Of a stretch of 10,371 nucleotides of DNA, positions 1-10,146 are shown piece by piece; the stretch's first letter is position 1, and each line of letters begins with the position of its first letter. This DNA is from JBOGGN01 sp050744165 (lineage in GTDB: Bacteria > Actinomycetota > Acidimicrobiia > Acidimicrobiales > Palsa-688): contig JBOGGN010000396.1 of assembly GCA_050744165.1 (NCBI GenBank), positions 1 through 10,371 of the forward strand, written 5' to 3'. The translations under genes and the position numbers were made by a program. A model generated the notes under the pieces. It made no database searches. It saw nothing but the letters and a program-made list of their open reading frames with translations, and was not told the DNA's origin.

Positions 1-3201
<3,201 letters not shown>

Positions 3202-3203
3202 CA

Positions 3204-3218
3204 CCTATTCGCCTATTC
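3204..3218. repeat. Short tandem repeat at the SNF2 translation start
   Basis: CCTATTC occurs at 3204-3210 and again at 3212-3218, an 8-bp period. On the minus strand this reads GAATAGGC-GAATAGGT and ends at the ATG. It occupies the place where a ribosome binding site would be, and its AGG triplets are the only purine-rich Shine-Dalgarno-like bases. It also supplies the TAG that fixes the upstream limit of the reading frame. Confidence 0.5.
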
Positions 3219-3305
3219 ACCAAGTTGCTTCGCCTCGCGCCAGTGCGCTCTGGCCTTGTGCCCCCTGCTGCTCACCCGCGAAACCGCGAACAGTGGACGA
3301 GATTC

Positions 3306-3311
3306 ATGCTA
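3306..3311 (-). promoter_or_regulatory. Candidate -10 box for the SNF2 helicase gene
   Basis: On the minus strand TAGCAT (3311 to 3306) matches the TAGCNT hexamer found before the other genes here. No convincing -35 lies 16-18 bp upstream. Transcription from it would start near 3299 and leave a leader of about 98 nt before the ATG at 3201. The call rests only on resemblance to the other sites. Confidence 0.25.
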
Positions 3312-3395
3312 CAAATCTCCGCCCGACTAGTCGTGGATACCTTCCGACAACTCTAGAGGATGCCGGCAACAGGCACAACGCCGTCGCCGCGACGA

Positions 3396-3425
3396 ATGTT
3401 CCCCGGGTCCCCTGTGGGGAAACAT
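3396..3425 (-). terminator. Hairpin at the end of the MMPL exporter gene, possible terminator
   Basis: ATGTTCCCC (3396-3404) pairs with GGGGAAACAT (3416-3425), with one bulged base and an 11-nt loop. The stem begins at the exporter's TAA stop (3427-3425, minus strand). No U-run follows on the minus strand. Instead there is a second GC-rich inverted repeat, CGTCGC-C-GCGACG (3382-3394). Actinobacterial terminators often lack a U-tract, so termination or 3'-end stabilisation is plausible but unproven. Confidence 0.45.
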
Positions 3426-5629
3426 TAGCGGGATGCCGCCGGGATCTTTTCCAGCTCTTCGGGCATTCCGGGCAGCGCCGGAAGATCGGCTGCCTCCACG
3501 TGGATGTGGGGCACGATTCGGTCGAGCCAGCGGGGGAGCCACCAGTTGCTCCGTCCCGAGAGGTGCATGAGCGAGGGCACGATCAGCGTCCGCACGATGA
3601 AGGCGTCGATCAGGATGGCGCCCGCCAGACCGATCCCGAACTGCTTGATCACCACGCTGCCCCCGAGGATGAAGGAGGCGAAGACCAGGATCATGATGGT
3701 CGCGGCGGCGGTAATGACCCGCCCCGTCTCGGTCTGGCCGACGGTGACCGCCAGGTCGTTGTCGTGGGAGCGGATCCACTCCTCGTGGATGCGGCTGACC
3801 AGGAACACCTCGTAGTCCATCGACAGGCCGAACAGGATGGAGAACAGGAGCACCGGCACGAACACCTCGACCGGCGCCTTGACTGAGAGGCCGAACAGGG
3901 ACTGCCCCCAACCCCACTCGAACACCGCGTTCATGATCCCGAGTGCCGCCCCCACCGATAGGAGGTTCATGACCGAGGCGATCAGGGGGATCAGGAGGGT
4001 GCGGAACACCGCCATCAGAAGCAGGAACGCCAGCACCACGACCACGGCGATGAACAGTGGCAGCTTGGTGGCCAGCACGTGGGAGAAGTCCGACTCGATG
4101 GCGGTGCTACCCCCGACCAGCACGTCGACGCCGGTGCCCGCTTGGGCCTTGGGGATGACGTCGGTGCGCAGCCGGCTGACGAGCGCCGCTGTTTGCACCG
4201 ACTCCGGGCTGGTCGTGGGATAGACGATGGAGATCCCCACTCCGCCCAGATCGGCTGCCGGCGCGGTGACCACCTTGGCCACCCCCGGCTGGCTACCGAC
4301 GGTGTCGGCGACCTGCACGAACGCCGCCTTATCGGCGGGGGTCGGCAGCAGCGCCACCAGTTGCAGCGGGCCGTTGAACCCGGGGCCAAAGCCCTTCGCC
4401 AGGAGGTCGTAGGCGATGCGGGTGGTCTGGCCGGCCTGGTCGGTGCCGGCGTCATCGAGGCCCAAGTGGAGGCTGAAGATTGGCAAGGCGATGGCGACGA
4501 CCACCACCAAGGCGACGACGGCAGGCAGGAGGGGCCGGCGTTCGATCCCCGTCGACCACCGGTACCAGAACCCCTTCGTCAACTCCTCGGCCACCGGTCC
4601 GCTGTCCCGTAGTTGCTGGCGGGCCTTACGGCCGAGCACGAGCGTCTTAAAGAATCCCAGCAGGGCCGGCAGCAAGGTGAGCGAGGCCAGCATGGTGAGC
4701 GCCACCGTGATGGCGGCGCTGACGGCGACGCCGTAAAGGAACGACACCCCGAGTGCGAACTGGCCCAAGAGGGCGATACAGACGGTGATGGCGGCGAAGA
4801 ACACCGCCCGCCCGGCGGTATTGACGGCGTTGACGGCGGCGTCCTCGACGCTGCGCCCGGCCCGCAGGCCCGCCCGGTGCCGGGTCACGATGAACAGCGC
4901 GTAGTCGACGCCCACCCCCAGGCCGATCAGGATCCCGAGGATGGTGGCGAAGTCGGCCACGCTCATAATGTGGCTGAGCAGGCCGGTTAGGGCGTAGCCA
5001 ACGCCAATGGCGATCAGGGCGGTGATGAGCGGCAGGCTGGCCGCCAGGAAGGCACCGAAGGCGATGACGAGCACCGCCATGGCGAGGACGACGCCGAGGA
5101 CGGTGCTCGGCGAGGAGCCGGTCTGCTCGGCGTTCTCAACGTCGTTTCCTCCGAGGGCAACCTGCAGCTGGCCGGTGGCGCCGCTCTGGGCGGTGCTGAT
5201 GAGCTGCTTGACGTCGGGTTTGGGCAGGTCCTGGTCCATGACGTCCCACTGGACGGTGGCGAAGGCGACGGTGTGGTCGGCGCTGATCTGCGAGCCGCCC
5301 TGAGGCCCGAAGGGGCTGGCCACCGAGCCCACGTGGGGGATGGTGGCTGCTTCCGCCAAGATTTTTTGGGCCTGGGCCATGACGCCGGGATCGGTCAAGG
5401 TTCCCGAGGTGGCGTGGAACACGATCTGGTCCGAGGCCCCCGACGCCGACTTGAAGTTCTTCTCCAGCAGGTTGAGGGCCCGGGTCGACGGCGTGTCAGG
5501 AAGCTGGAACTTGTTGGAGAATGCTGGCTTGGCCGCCTTGTTCACGGCCAAAAGGCCGATGAGCAGCACCAGCCACACCACCAGCACGACCCCGCGGCGG
5601 CGAACGCACCACCGTGCCATAGCACCCAT
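3425..5629 (-). CDS. MMPL/RND-superfamily membrane exporter
   Basis: Proton-motive-force-driven inner-membrane exporter of the MMPL group; substrates in this group include lipids, glycolipids and hydrophobic drugs. 734 residues, complete. Topology matches the family: TM1 (~14-29), an external domain (~30-175), TM2-TM6 (~177-325), a cytoplasmic linker, TM7 (~368-386), a second external domain (~387-523) and TM8-TM12 (~525-688). The two halves carry GVDYALF (D242, Y243) and GLSMDYEVFL (D605, Y606), matching the Asp-Tyr proton-relay pairs of MmpL3. The C-terminal tail is short, with no large cytoplasmic domain. The start at 5629 is fixed by an in-frame TAA upstream with no other start codon between; GAAGGGA 9 nt upstream is a reasonable ribosome binding site. 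A TetR-type palindrome lies 21 bp upstream, so repression relieved by a ligand is likely. The substrate cannot be told from sequence. Confidence 0.96.
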   Translation of the reverse strand: MGAMARWCVRRRGVVLVVWLVLLIGLLAVNKAAKPAFSNKFQLPDTPSTRALNLLEKNFKSASGASDQIVFHATSGTLTDPGVMAQAQKILAEAATIPHVGSVASPFGPQGGSQISADHTVAFATVQWDVMDQDLPKPDVKQLISTAQSGATGQLQVALGGNDVENAEQTGSSPSTVLGVVLAMAVLVIAFGAFLAASLPLITALIAIGVGYALTGLLSHIMSVADFATILGILIGLGVGVDYALFIVTRHRAGLRAGRSVEDAAVNAVNTAGRAVFFAAITVCIALLGQFALGVSFLYGVAVSAAITVALTMLASLTLLPALLGFFKTLVLGRKARQQLRDSGPVAEELTKGFWYRWSTGIERRPLLPAVVALVVVVAIALPIFSLHLGLDDAGTDQAGQTTRIAYDLLAKGFGPGFNGPLQLVALLPTPADKAAFVQVADTVGSQPGVAKVVTAPAADLGGVGISIVYPTTSPESVQTAALVSRLRTDVIPKAQAGTGVDVLVGGSTAIESDFSHVLATKLPLFIAVVVVLAFLLLMAVFRTLLIPLIASVMNLLSVGAALGIMNAVFEWGWGQSLFGLSVKAPVEVFVPVLLFSILFGLSMDYEVFLVSRIHEEWIRSHDNDLAVTVGQTETGRVITAAATIMILVFASFILGGSVVIKQFGIGLAGAILIDAFIVRTLIVPSLMHLSGRSNWWLPRWLDRIVPHIHVEAADLPALPGMPEELEKIPAASR

Positions 5630-5650
5630 CCCAGTCTGTCCCTTCGCCGG

Positions 5651-5674
5651 TACTTACCGATCGGTCGGTAAGTA
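5651..5674. promoter_or_regulatory. TetR-type operator palindrome upstream of the MMPL exporter
   Basis: Perfect inverted repeat: TACTTACCGA (5651-5660), spacer TCGG (5661-5664), TCGGTAAGTA (5665-5674). Length, A/T-rich ends and the ACCGA/TCGGT core resemble operators bound by TetR-family dimers. It ends 21 bp before the exporter start and abuts the exporter's candidate -10 box, where a bound repressor would block transcription. No TetR-family gene is encoded in the window, so the regulator must come from elsewhere. Confidence 0.8.
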
Positions 5675-5679
5675 GGCTA
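5674..5679 (-). promoter_or_regulatory. Candidate -10 box for the MMPL exporter
   Basis: TAGCCT on the minus strand (5679 to 5674) shares its last base with the palindrome, so transcription would start near 5667 inside the operator. No clear -35 is present at 16-18 bp; the nearest bases read GACTTT. The placement next to the operator is the main support. Confidence 0.45.
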
Positions 5680-5730
5680 CGCGGATTTGGGTGGGAAAAG
5701 TCCTCGCCCCTCTCGCCGCCGGTTGCTCGG

Positions 5731-5793
5731 GGCAGGCGGGCGGCCCCCTTGGCAGGCGAGCCGTGGGGCCCCGGCGGGCGAGCCGTGGGCCGC
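5731..5793 (+). repeat. Three imperfect ~20-22 bp direct repeats upstream of msrB
   Basis: Units begin at 5731 (GGCAGGCGGGCGG), 5751 (GGCAGGCGAGCCGTGGG) and 5773 (GGCGGGCGAGCCGTGGG). GGCGAGCCGTGGG is exactly repeated at 5755-5767 and 5777-5789. The 20-22 bp spacing is about two helical turns, as expected for same-face binding of a regulator, but slippage in GC-rich DNA is an equally good explanation. Confidence 0.5.
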
Positions 5794-5810
5794 TAGGGGC
5801 GCCGCCCCGG

Positions 5811-5816
5811 TAGCCT
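5811..5816 (+). promoter_or_regulatory. Candidate -10 box giving a leaderless msrB transcript
   Basis: TAGCCT lies 6 nt before the msrB ATG, so transcription would begin at or next to the A of the start codon. No Shine-Dalgarno precedes the gene, which fits leaderless translation. No -35 hexamer is recognisable in the GC-rich DNA upstream. Confidence 0.5.
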
Positions 5817-5822
5817 CACGGC

Positions 5823-6236
5823 ATGGCCGACGCCGAAGGAAAGGTCGCGAAGAGCGAGAAAGAGTGGAAGGCCGAGCTGTCCCCGGAGCAGTACAAAGTG
5901 CTGCGCCAGAAGGGCACCGAGCGGGCCTTCACCGGCAAGTACTGGGACAACCACGACGGCGGCAGCTATCGCTGCGCCGCCTGCGGGGCCGTCCTGTTCG
6001 ACTCCAACACCAAGTTCGACTCCGGCACGGGCTGGCCCAGCTTCACCGAGCCCGCGGTGGCTGAAGCCGTCGAACTGCACACCGACCGGACCTTCGGCAT
6101 GGCGCGCACCGAGGTCACTTGCCGGCGCTGCGGGGGCCATCTGGGCCACGTCTTCCCCGACGGACCCGGGCCCAAGGGGCAGCGGTACTGCATCAATTCG
6201 GTCTCGTTGGACTTCGAGCCCTTCACCTTGGGCTAG
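5823..6236 (+). CDS. msrB: Peptide-methionine (R)-S-oxide reductase MsrB
   Basis: Reduces the R-epimer of methionine sulfoxide in oxidised proteins, in the cytoplasm; electrons normally come from thioredoxin. 137 residues, a full single-domain MsrB. Zinc is bound by two CxxC pairs: C51/C54 (CAAC) and C100/C103 (CRRC). The segment GGHLGHVF follows, and RYCINS holds the catalytic cysteine C123. Where many MsrB enzymes have a resolving cysteine (GCGWPSF), this one has GTGWPSF with T69, so it is of the form without that cysteine; the only cysteines are the zinc ligands and C123. An in-frame TAG at 5811-5813 and the absence of another start codon fix the ATG at 5823. There is no Shine-Dalgarno, and a -10-like TAGCCT sits for a leaderless mRNA. 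It is transcribed divergently from the exporter. Confidence 0.97.
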   Translation: MADAEGKVAKSEKEWKAELSPEQYKVLRQKGTERAFTGKYWDNHDGGSYRCAACGAVLFDSNTKFDSGTGWPSFTEPAVAEAVELHTDRTFGMARTEVTCRRCGGHLGHVFPDGPGPKGQRYCINSVSLDFEPFTLG

Positions 6237-6300
6237 GGGCACGGCTGGCAGGCTCATCGCACGGCCAACCTTGAGGGGCGTAACGGTCGCAGGGGGGTCG

Positions 6301-6306
6301 TAGCCT
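6301..6306 (+). promoter_or_regulatory. Candidate -10 box for the UvrD-HRDC helicase operon
   Basis: TAGCCT lies 7 nt before the GTG start at 6314, again placed for a leaderless transcript, and no Shine-Dalgarno is present. No good -35 is found; TTGAGG at 6271-6276 is 24 bp away, too far for normal spacing. The 77-bp gap after msrB leaves open readthrough from msrB. Confidence 0.45.
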
Positions 6307-6313
6307 TTTAGCT

Positions 6314-9160
6314 GTGAGCGCTCCTGGACCTCCCGCCCTCGGCCGGGGGGTGATCATCGCCGGCGACCAGCCGGTTCCTGGCGGGTGGGAGCAGGCGGCC
6401 GTCGTTGTCGTGGACGGGGCCGCGGTGGGGGCGCCATCGGCAGTGGTGACGGCGTTGCACGACGCTTGGGCTGCGAGGACCCCAGTGGTAGTCCGGCTGG
6501 TGGTCGACCCGGCCATCTTCCGGGAGCCGGCGTCGTACCGGGAAGCGCCGTGGGCGCTCGAGGCCGGCTTCGAGCCGTGGCTGGATCGGCTCCACTTCCT
6601 GGTGTGGGCCAACAACTACGACGCCCGCGGCGACCCCTCGGCTCCGCTGTGGTGGTGGGCTCGCAAGGCCGCCCACCTCGGCGCCGTGGTGGCTGCGGGG
6701 GATGAGGGCGGCGACGTCCGGTTGCCGGGTGGTGGCGGCCAGGTGTGGATCGACGGCGGCCCCCGGGGGCCACTCTCGCCCGCTGAGGTAAACGGCCTCG
6801 GGGTGGTGCACCGAGAGTCGGTGGAGCTGGGCTCGTTGGTCCTGATGCCATGGGCGGTGCCCCCGAGCGCCGACCTGGCACCCGACCAGCTGGCCGCAGT
6901 CGGCCACGGTGCGGGGCCGGCGCGGATCATCGCCCCGGCCGGGTCGGGCAAGACCCGGGTGCTGACCGAACGGGTGCGCCACCTGATCCGGGACAGGGGC
7001 TACGAGCGCCAACTGCTGCTGGCGGTGGCCTACAACAAGAAGGCCCAGCAGGAGATGGAGGCCCGCACGACCGACATCGCTCCCCGCGTCCGGACTCTCA
7101 ACGCGCTTGGCTACCGGCTGCTGGCCCAATCCCGGGGTGGCGCGCCCCGGCTGCTGGACGAGCGCGAGGTTCGCCGGCTCATCGAGCGCTTCGTGCCTAT
7201 CCGCCGCCAGCGGGCCAACACCGACCCGGTCGGGCCCTACCTAGAAGCGCTGGGCCAGATCCGACTTGGCTTGCGCGACCCGGAGGAGGTCGAGGATTGG
7301 CGCGACGACGTGCCCGGCCTGGCCCAGGCCTTCGACCCCTACCGAGCGGCACTGGCGGAGGCCGGGGCGGTCGACTTTGACGAGCAGATCTACGGCTGCC
7401 TGGAGCGGTTGCTGGTGGACGGGGCCTTTCGCCGCCGGGCTCAGGGGGAATGCCGGCACCTTCTGGTCGACGAGTTCCAGGATCTGACGCCGGCCCACGT
7501 CCTGATGCTCCGCCTTCTGGCGGTGCCGCAGTTGGACGTGTTCGGAGTGGGTGACGACGACCAGGTGATCTACGGCCACGCCGGAGCCGACCCGGGGTTC
7601 CTGATCGACTTCGAGCGGCTGTTTTCCGGGGCGGCCAGCCATCCGCTGGAGGTCAACTACCGCTGCCCCGCGGTGGTGGTCCGCCAGGCGTCGGACCTGC
7701 TCTCCTACAACAGGCGGCGGGTGGCCAAGACGATCCGGCCCGGCCCCGCGGCGGTTGCCGACCCGGAGGCGGTGCGGGTCGTGCGCCACCCGGGGGCATC
7801 GGGCGCCGAAGCCCTGGTGACGGTGGTGCAGGAGTGGCTTGCTTGTGGTGTCGACGCCACCGAGGTGGCCGTGCTGACCCGGGTCAACGCCCTGCTGTTG
7901 GCGCCCCAGGTGGCGCTGCGCACCGCCGGGGTTCCCGTTCGCCGGGCCCTCGGGCCCGAGGTGCTGGAACGCACCGGCCTGCGAGCCGCACTGGCCTACC
8001 TGCGTATCGCGGCCGCCCCCAACGGGCGTCTGGCGGCCGAGGACGTGACCGAGATCCTGCGGCGGCCCAGCCGGGGCCTGCCGCAGTGGTTCCCCGAGCG
8101 GATCCGCCGCCGCAGCTGGTGGACCCTCGACCAGCTGGGGACCATCGCATCCCAGGTCCCGGACAAGGAGGCGGCCAAGGTGGAGTGGCTGGTGGCCGAC
8201 CTGGCCTCGCTCGTGGCCGAGGGCCAGCGCCAGGGCGCCACCACGCGGTCGGTGCTGGCGTTCATCAAGGACAAGGTCGGCCTCGGTGGCGCCATGACCC
8301 TGCTCGACTCCTCCCGCGGCGGCGAAGGCTCGAGTCACCTCGACGACCTCGACGCCTTGGAGCAGGTGGCGGGGCTGCACCTCGACCCGGCCACCTTCGA
8401 CCAGTGGCTGCGTGAACAGCTCGTCGCCGGTGACGGTGGGGACGCCGAGCTCGCCGGTGTGACTTTGTCGACGGTCCACCGGGTCAAGGGCATGGAATGG
8501 GACCGGGTCGCTGTGTACGGGGTCAACGCCGGGATCCTCCCCCACCGCCTCGCCGAGGACGTCGAGGAGGAGCGCCGGGTCCTCCACGTGGCCGTGACCC
8601 GGTGCCGCCAAGAGGTGGTGTTGTTCAGCGACGAGAGCCGGGCGTCGCCGATGCTGGCGGAGTTGGAGCGCCCGGCGCCGGCGAGGACGGTGTCGTCATC
8701 GCCGGCGGACGGATCGGTCCGTGGCGGGCGGACGGCCGCCGCTGACCGGACGGCCTCCGCTGACCGGGCGGCTGGTGGTCTCGGGGCGGCGTTCTCGGCC
8801 CACCTCGGCGAGGCGGTGGACGAAGGTGAGGCGGCGACCAGCAGCGCCCGGCGCCGCCGGGACCGTCAGCGCCCGGCCATCGAGGGGGTCGACCCGGTGG
8901 TCGAGCAGGCGCTGCGCACGTGGCGGTCGGTCCGCAGTCGCAAGGACAGCGTGCCGGCCTACGTGGTCCTCCACGACGCCACCCTGCAGGCCATCGCCTC
9001 CGCCCGACCCTCGACGCTGGTGGCGCTGCGGCGCATCGATGGCATCGGCCCGGCCAAGCTGGAGCTGTACGGCGAGGACATCCTGGGACTGTTGGCCGAT
9101 CTCGCCGACTCGGGTGGGGGCCACCCGGACAGCGCCGATGTCACCACGTCCGCGCCATGA
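6314..9160 (+). CDS. UvrD/Rep-family SF1A DNA helicase with C-terminal HRDC domain
   Basis: ATP-dependent 3'-5' DNA helicase, cytoplasmic, expected to act in repair or in clearing stalled replication. 948 residues. Order: N-terminal region of unassigned fold (~1-190, with LHFLVWANNYDAR and a Trp cluster at 113-115); motif I APAGSGKT (207-214); motif Ia AYNKKAQQEM; motif II DEFQD (386-390); motif III GDDDQVIYG; motif IV NYRCP (448-452); motif V STVHRVKGMEWD (719-730); motif VI with VAVTRCR (759-765); a low-complexity linker (~787-850); and an HRDC domain (~855-930) ending in IDGIGPAKLELYGEDIL. The helicase-plus-HRDC plan recalls mycobacterial UvrD2, but the N-terminal region and long linker differ, so no symbol is given. 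GTG 6314 is the first possible start after an in-frame TAA at 6281. The next gene overlaps its stop, which indicates an operon. Confidence 0.95.
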   Translation: MSAPGPPALGRGVIIAGDQPVPGGWEQAAVVVVDGAAVGAPSAVVTALHDAWAARTPVVVRLVVDPAIFREPASYREAPWALEAGFEPWLDRLHFLVWANNYDARGDPSAPLWWWARKAAHLGAVVAAGDEGGDVRLPGGGGQVWIDGGPRGPLSPAEVNGLGVVHRESVELGSLVLMPWAVPPSADLAPDQLAAVGHGAGPARIIAPAGSGKTRVLTERVRHLIRDRGYERQLLLAVAYNKKAQQEMEARTTDIAPRVRTLNALGYRLLAQSRGGAPRLLDEREVRRLIERFVPIRRQRANTDPVGPYLEALGQIRLGLRDPEEVEDWRDDVPGLAQAFDPYRAALAEAGAVDFDEQIYGCLERLLVDGAFRRRAQGECRHLLVDEFQDLTPAHVLMLRLLAVPQLDVFGVGDDDQVIYGHAGADPGFLIDFERLFSGAASHPLEVNYRCPAVVVRQASDLLSYNRRRVAKTIRPGPAAVADPEAVRVVRHPGASGAEALVTVVQEWLACGVDATEVAVLTRVNALLLAPQVALRTAGVPVRRALGPEVLERTGLRAALAYLRIAAAPNGRLAAEDVTEILRRPSRGLPQWFPERIRRRSWWTLDQLGTIASQVPDKEAAKVEWLVADLASLVAEGQRQGATTRSVLAFIKDKVGLGGAMTLLDSSRGGEGSSHLDDLDALEQVAGLHLDPATFDQWLREQLVAGDGGDAELAGVTLSTVHRVKGMEWDRVAVYGVNAGILPHRLAEDVEEERRVLHVAVTRCRQEVVLFSDESRASPMLAELERPAPARTVSSSPADGSVRGGRTAAADRTASADRAAGGLGAAFSAHLGEAVDEGEAATSSARRRRDRQRPAIEGVDPVVEQALRTWRSVRSRKDSVPAYVVLHDATLQAIASARPSTLVALRRIDGIGPAKLELYGEDILGLLADLADSGGGHPDSADVTTSAP
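8729..8764 (+). repeat. 18-bp tandem repeat in the helicase linker
   Basis: Two adjacent 18-bp units (8729-8746 and 8747-8764) differ at one base and encode RTAAAD and RTASAD (residues 806-817). A degraded third unit (RAAG) follows. The unit length is a multiple of three, so copy-number change would alter linker length without breaking the frame. Confidence 0.8.
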
Positions 9161-10098
9161 CCGGCTCGGAAGGCCCAGGCTACGGTGACGGCGACGGCGA
9201 CGGCGACGGCGATGGTGACGGTGAATTCGCCTTTCTCGGCGACAACGCCTCAGAGGCGGGCCTGTCGTGGCACGGCCCGCCTGCAGTTCGCCGGGTCTCG
9301 GCCGACGTCGGCGGCGGTCGCCGGGTCAGCGCCTTGGCCTGGGGCAACGGGCCGCCGCAACTGGTGCTCCTCCATGGCGGTGGGCAGAACGCCCACACCT
9401 TCGACACCGTCGCCCTGGCCCTGGAGCGCCCCCTGTTGGCTGTTGACCTCCCGGGGCACGGGCGCTCGGAGTGGCGCCATGACCACGACTACCGCCCGGC
9501 GGTCCTCGCGTGCGACGTGGCGGTAGCCCTCGAGCAGCTGGCGCCCGGGCGGCACCCGGTGGTGGGAATGTCGCTCGGCGGGCTGGCGGCAATCTGCCTG
9601 GCCGTCCGCCGGCCCGATCTGGTGTCCCGCCTGGCGTTGGTCGACATCACACCGGGCACCAACGCGGCCAAAGCTGACCCGGTGCTCGCCTTTCTGCGGG
9701 GTCCGGAGCGCTTCGCCTCCTTCGACGAGATCCTGGCGCGGACGATGGCGTTCAACCCGACCCGGTCGGAGTCGTCGCTCCGGCGGGGCCTGAGCCACAA
9801 CGCACACCAGTTGCCCGATGGGTCCTGGACGTGGCGGTGGGACCCGGCGGCGCGCTGGCGACAGCGTGACGAAGGGCCTGACGCACTGTGGGCGGCGCTC
9901 TCCGACCTCGCCGTGCCGCTGCTGCTCGTTCGAGGTGGCCGGTCCTCGGTGGTGACCGACGACGACGTGGCCGAGCTGCGGCGGCGCCAACCATCGGCGG
10001 AGGTGGAAGTGGTGACCGACGCTGGGCACAGTGTTCAGGGCGATCAGCCCGTCGCCCTGGCTGCAGTGCTCGGCCGCTTCCTGCGGCGACGGTCGTGA
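9157..10098 (+). CDS. Alpha/beta-fold hydrolase
   Basis: 313 residues; soluble, with no signal peptide. Family hallmarks in order: LVLLHGGGQ (69-77) with the His-Gly of the oxyanion region; DLPGHGRS (97-104); nucleophile elbow GMSLGG with S139; and DAGHS with the likely catalytic H291. The third triad member is unclear. The position after the late strand where Asp usually sits (RGGRSSVV) holds Ser, so D268-D270 or D163 after an earlier strand are candidates. The substrate is unknown: esterase, lactonase or C-C hydrolase activity are all possible. Residues 11-22 are six Asp-Gly pairs, outside the fold. The ATG at 9157 overlaps the helicase stop codon (ATGA), suggesting translational coupling. 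The frame stays open upstream inside the helicase gene, but the overlap and the start of recognisable homology favour this ATG. Confidence 0.92.
   Translation: MTGSEGPGYGDGDGDGDGDGDGEFAFLGDNASEAGLSWHGPPAVRRVSADVGGGRRVSALAWGNGPPQLVLLHGGGQNAHTFDTVALALERPLLAVDLPGHGRSEWRHDHDYRPAVLACDVAVALEQLAPGRHPVVGMSLGGLAAICLAVRRPDLVSRLALVDITPGTNAAKADPVLAFLRGPERFASFDEILARTMAFNPTRSESSLRRGLSHNAHQLPDGSWTWRWDPAARWRQRDEGPDALWAALSDLAVPLLLVRGGRSSVVTDDDVAELRRRQPSAEVEVVTDAGHSVQGDQPVALAAVLGRFLRRRS
9187..9222 (+). repeat. Hexanucleotide microsatellite encoding (Asp-Gly)6
   Basis: Six consecutive 6-bp units of GACGGC or a close variant (last two GATGGT and GACGGT) encode six Asp-Gly pairs at residues 11-22 of the hydrolase. 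The first four units are identical. The array is prone to slippage, but each change would stay in frame. It sits upstream of the catalytic fold. Confidence 0.9.
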
Positions 10099-10110
10099 AA
10101 ACGCACATCC

Positions 10111-10137
10111 GTCGGCGGCTGAGCATCCCAAGCCGAC
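10111..10137 (+). terminator. Weak hairpin after the hydrolase gene, doubtful terminator
   Basis: Thirteen bases past the stop codon, CGGCT (10116-10120) can pair with AGCCG (10131-10135) around a 10-nt loop, or GTCGG (10111-10115) with CCGAC (10133-10137). The stem is short and is followed only by ATTTGTT, which overlaps the next promoter. It may separate the operon from the lipoprotein gene, but the structure is weak. Confidence 0.25.
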
Positions 10138-10146
10138 TCCGATTTG

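Noticed and set aside
3324..3333. CGACTAGTCG palindrome upstream of the SNF2 gene
   Set aside because: Ten bases with no spacer is too short to distinguish from chance, and no regulator is suggested.
6237..6313. Possible terminator between msrB and the helicase
   Set aside because: GGCTGGC near 6243 pairs poorly with GGCCAACC near 6263, and no U-tract follows, so there is no supportable hairpin.
7241..8611. Minus-strand open frame of 456 codons
   Set aside because: It is antisense to the UvrD-type helicase between its motifs II and VI; the product has no recognisable motif.
8920..9156. Upstream extension of the hydrolase to an ATG at 8920
   Set aside because: The extra 79 codons lie inside the helicase HRDC coding sequence in another frame and look random. 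ATG 9157 overlaps the helicase stop codon and fits better.
9250..10131. Minus-strand open frame of 293 codons
   Set aside because: It is antisense to the alpha/beta hydrolase and has no family features.
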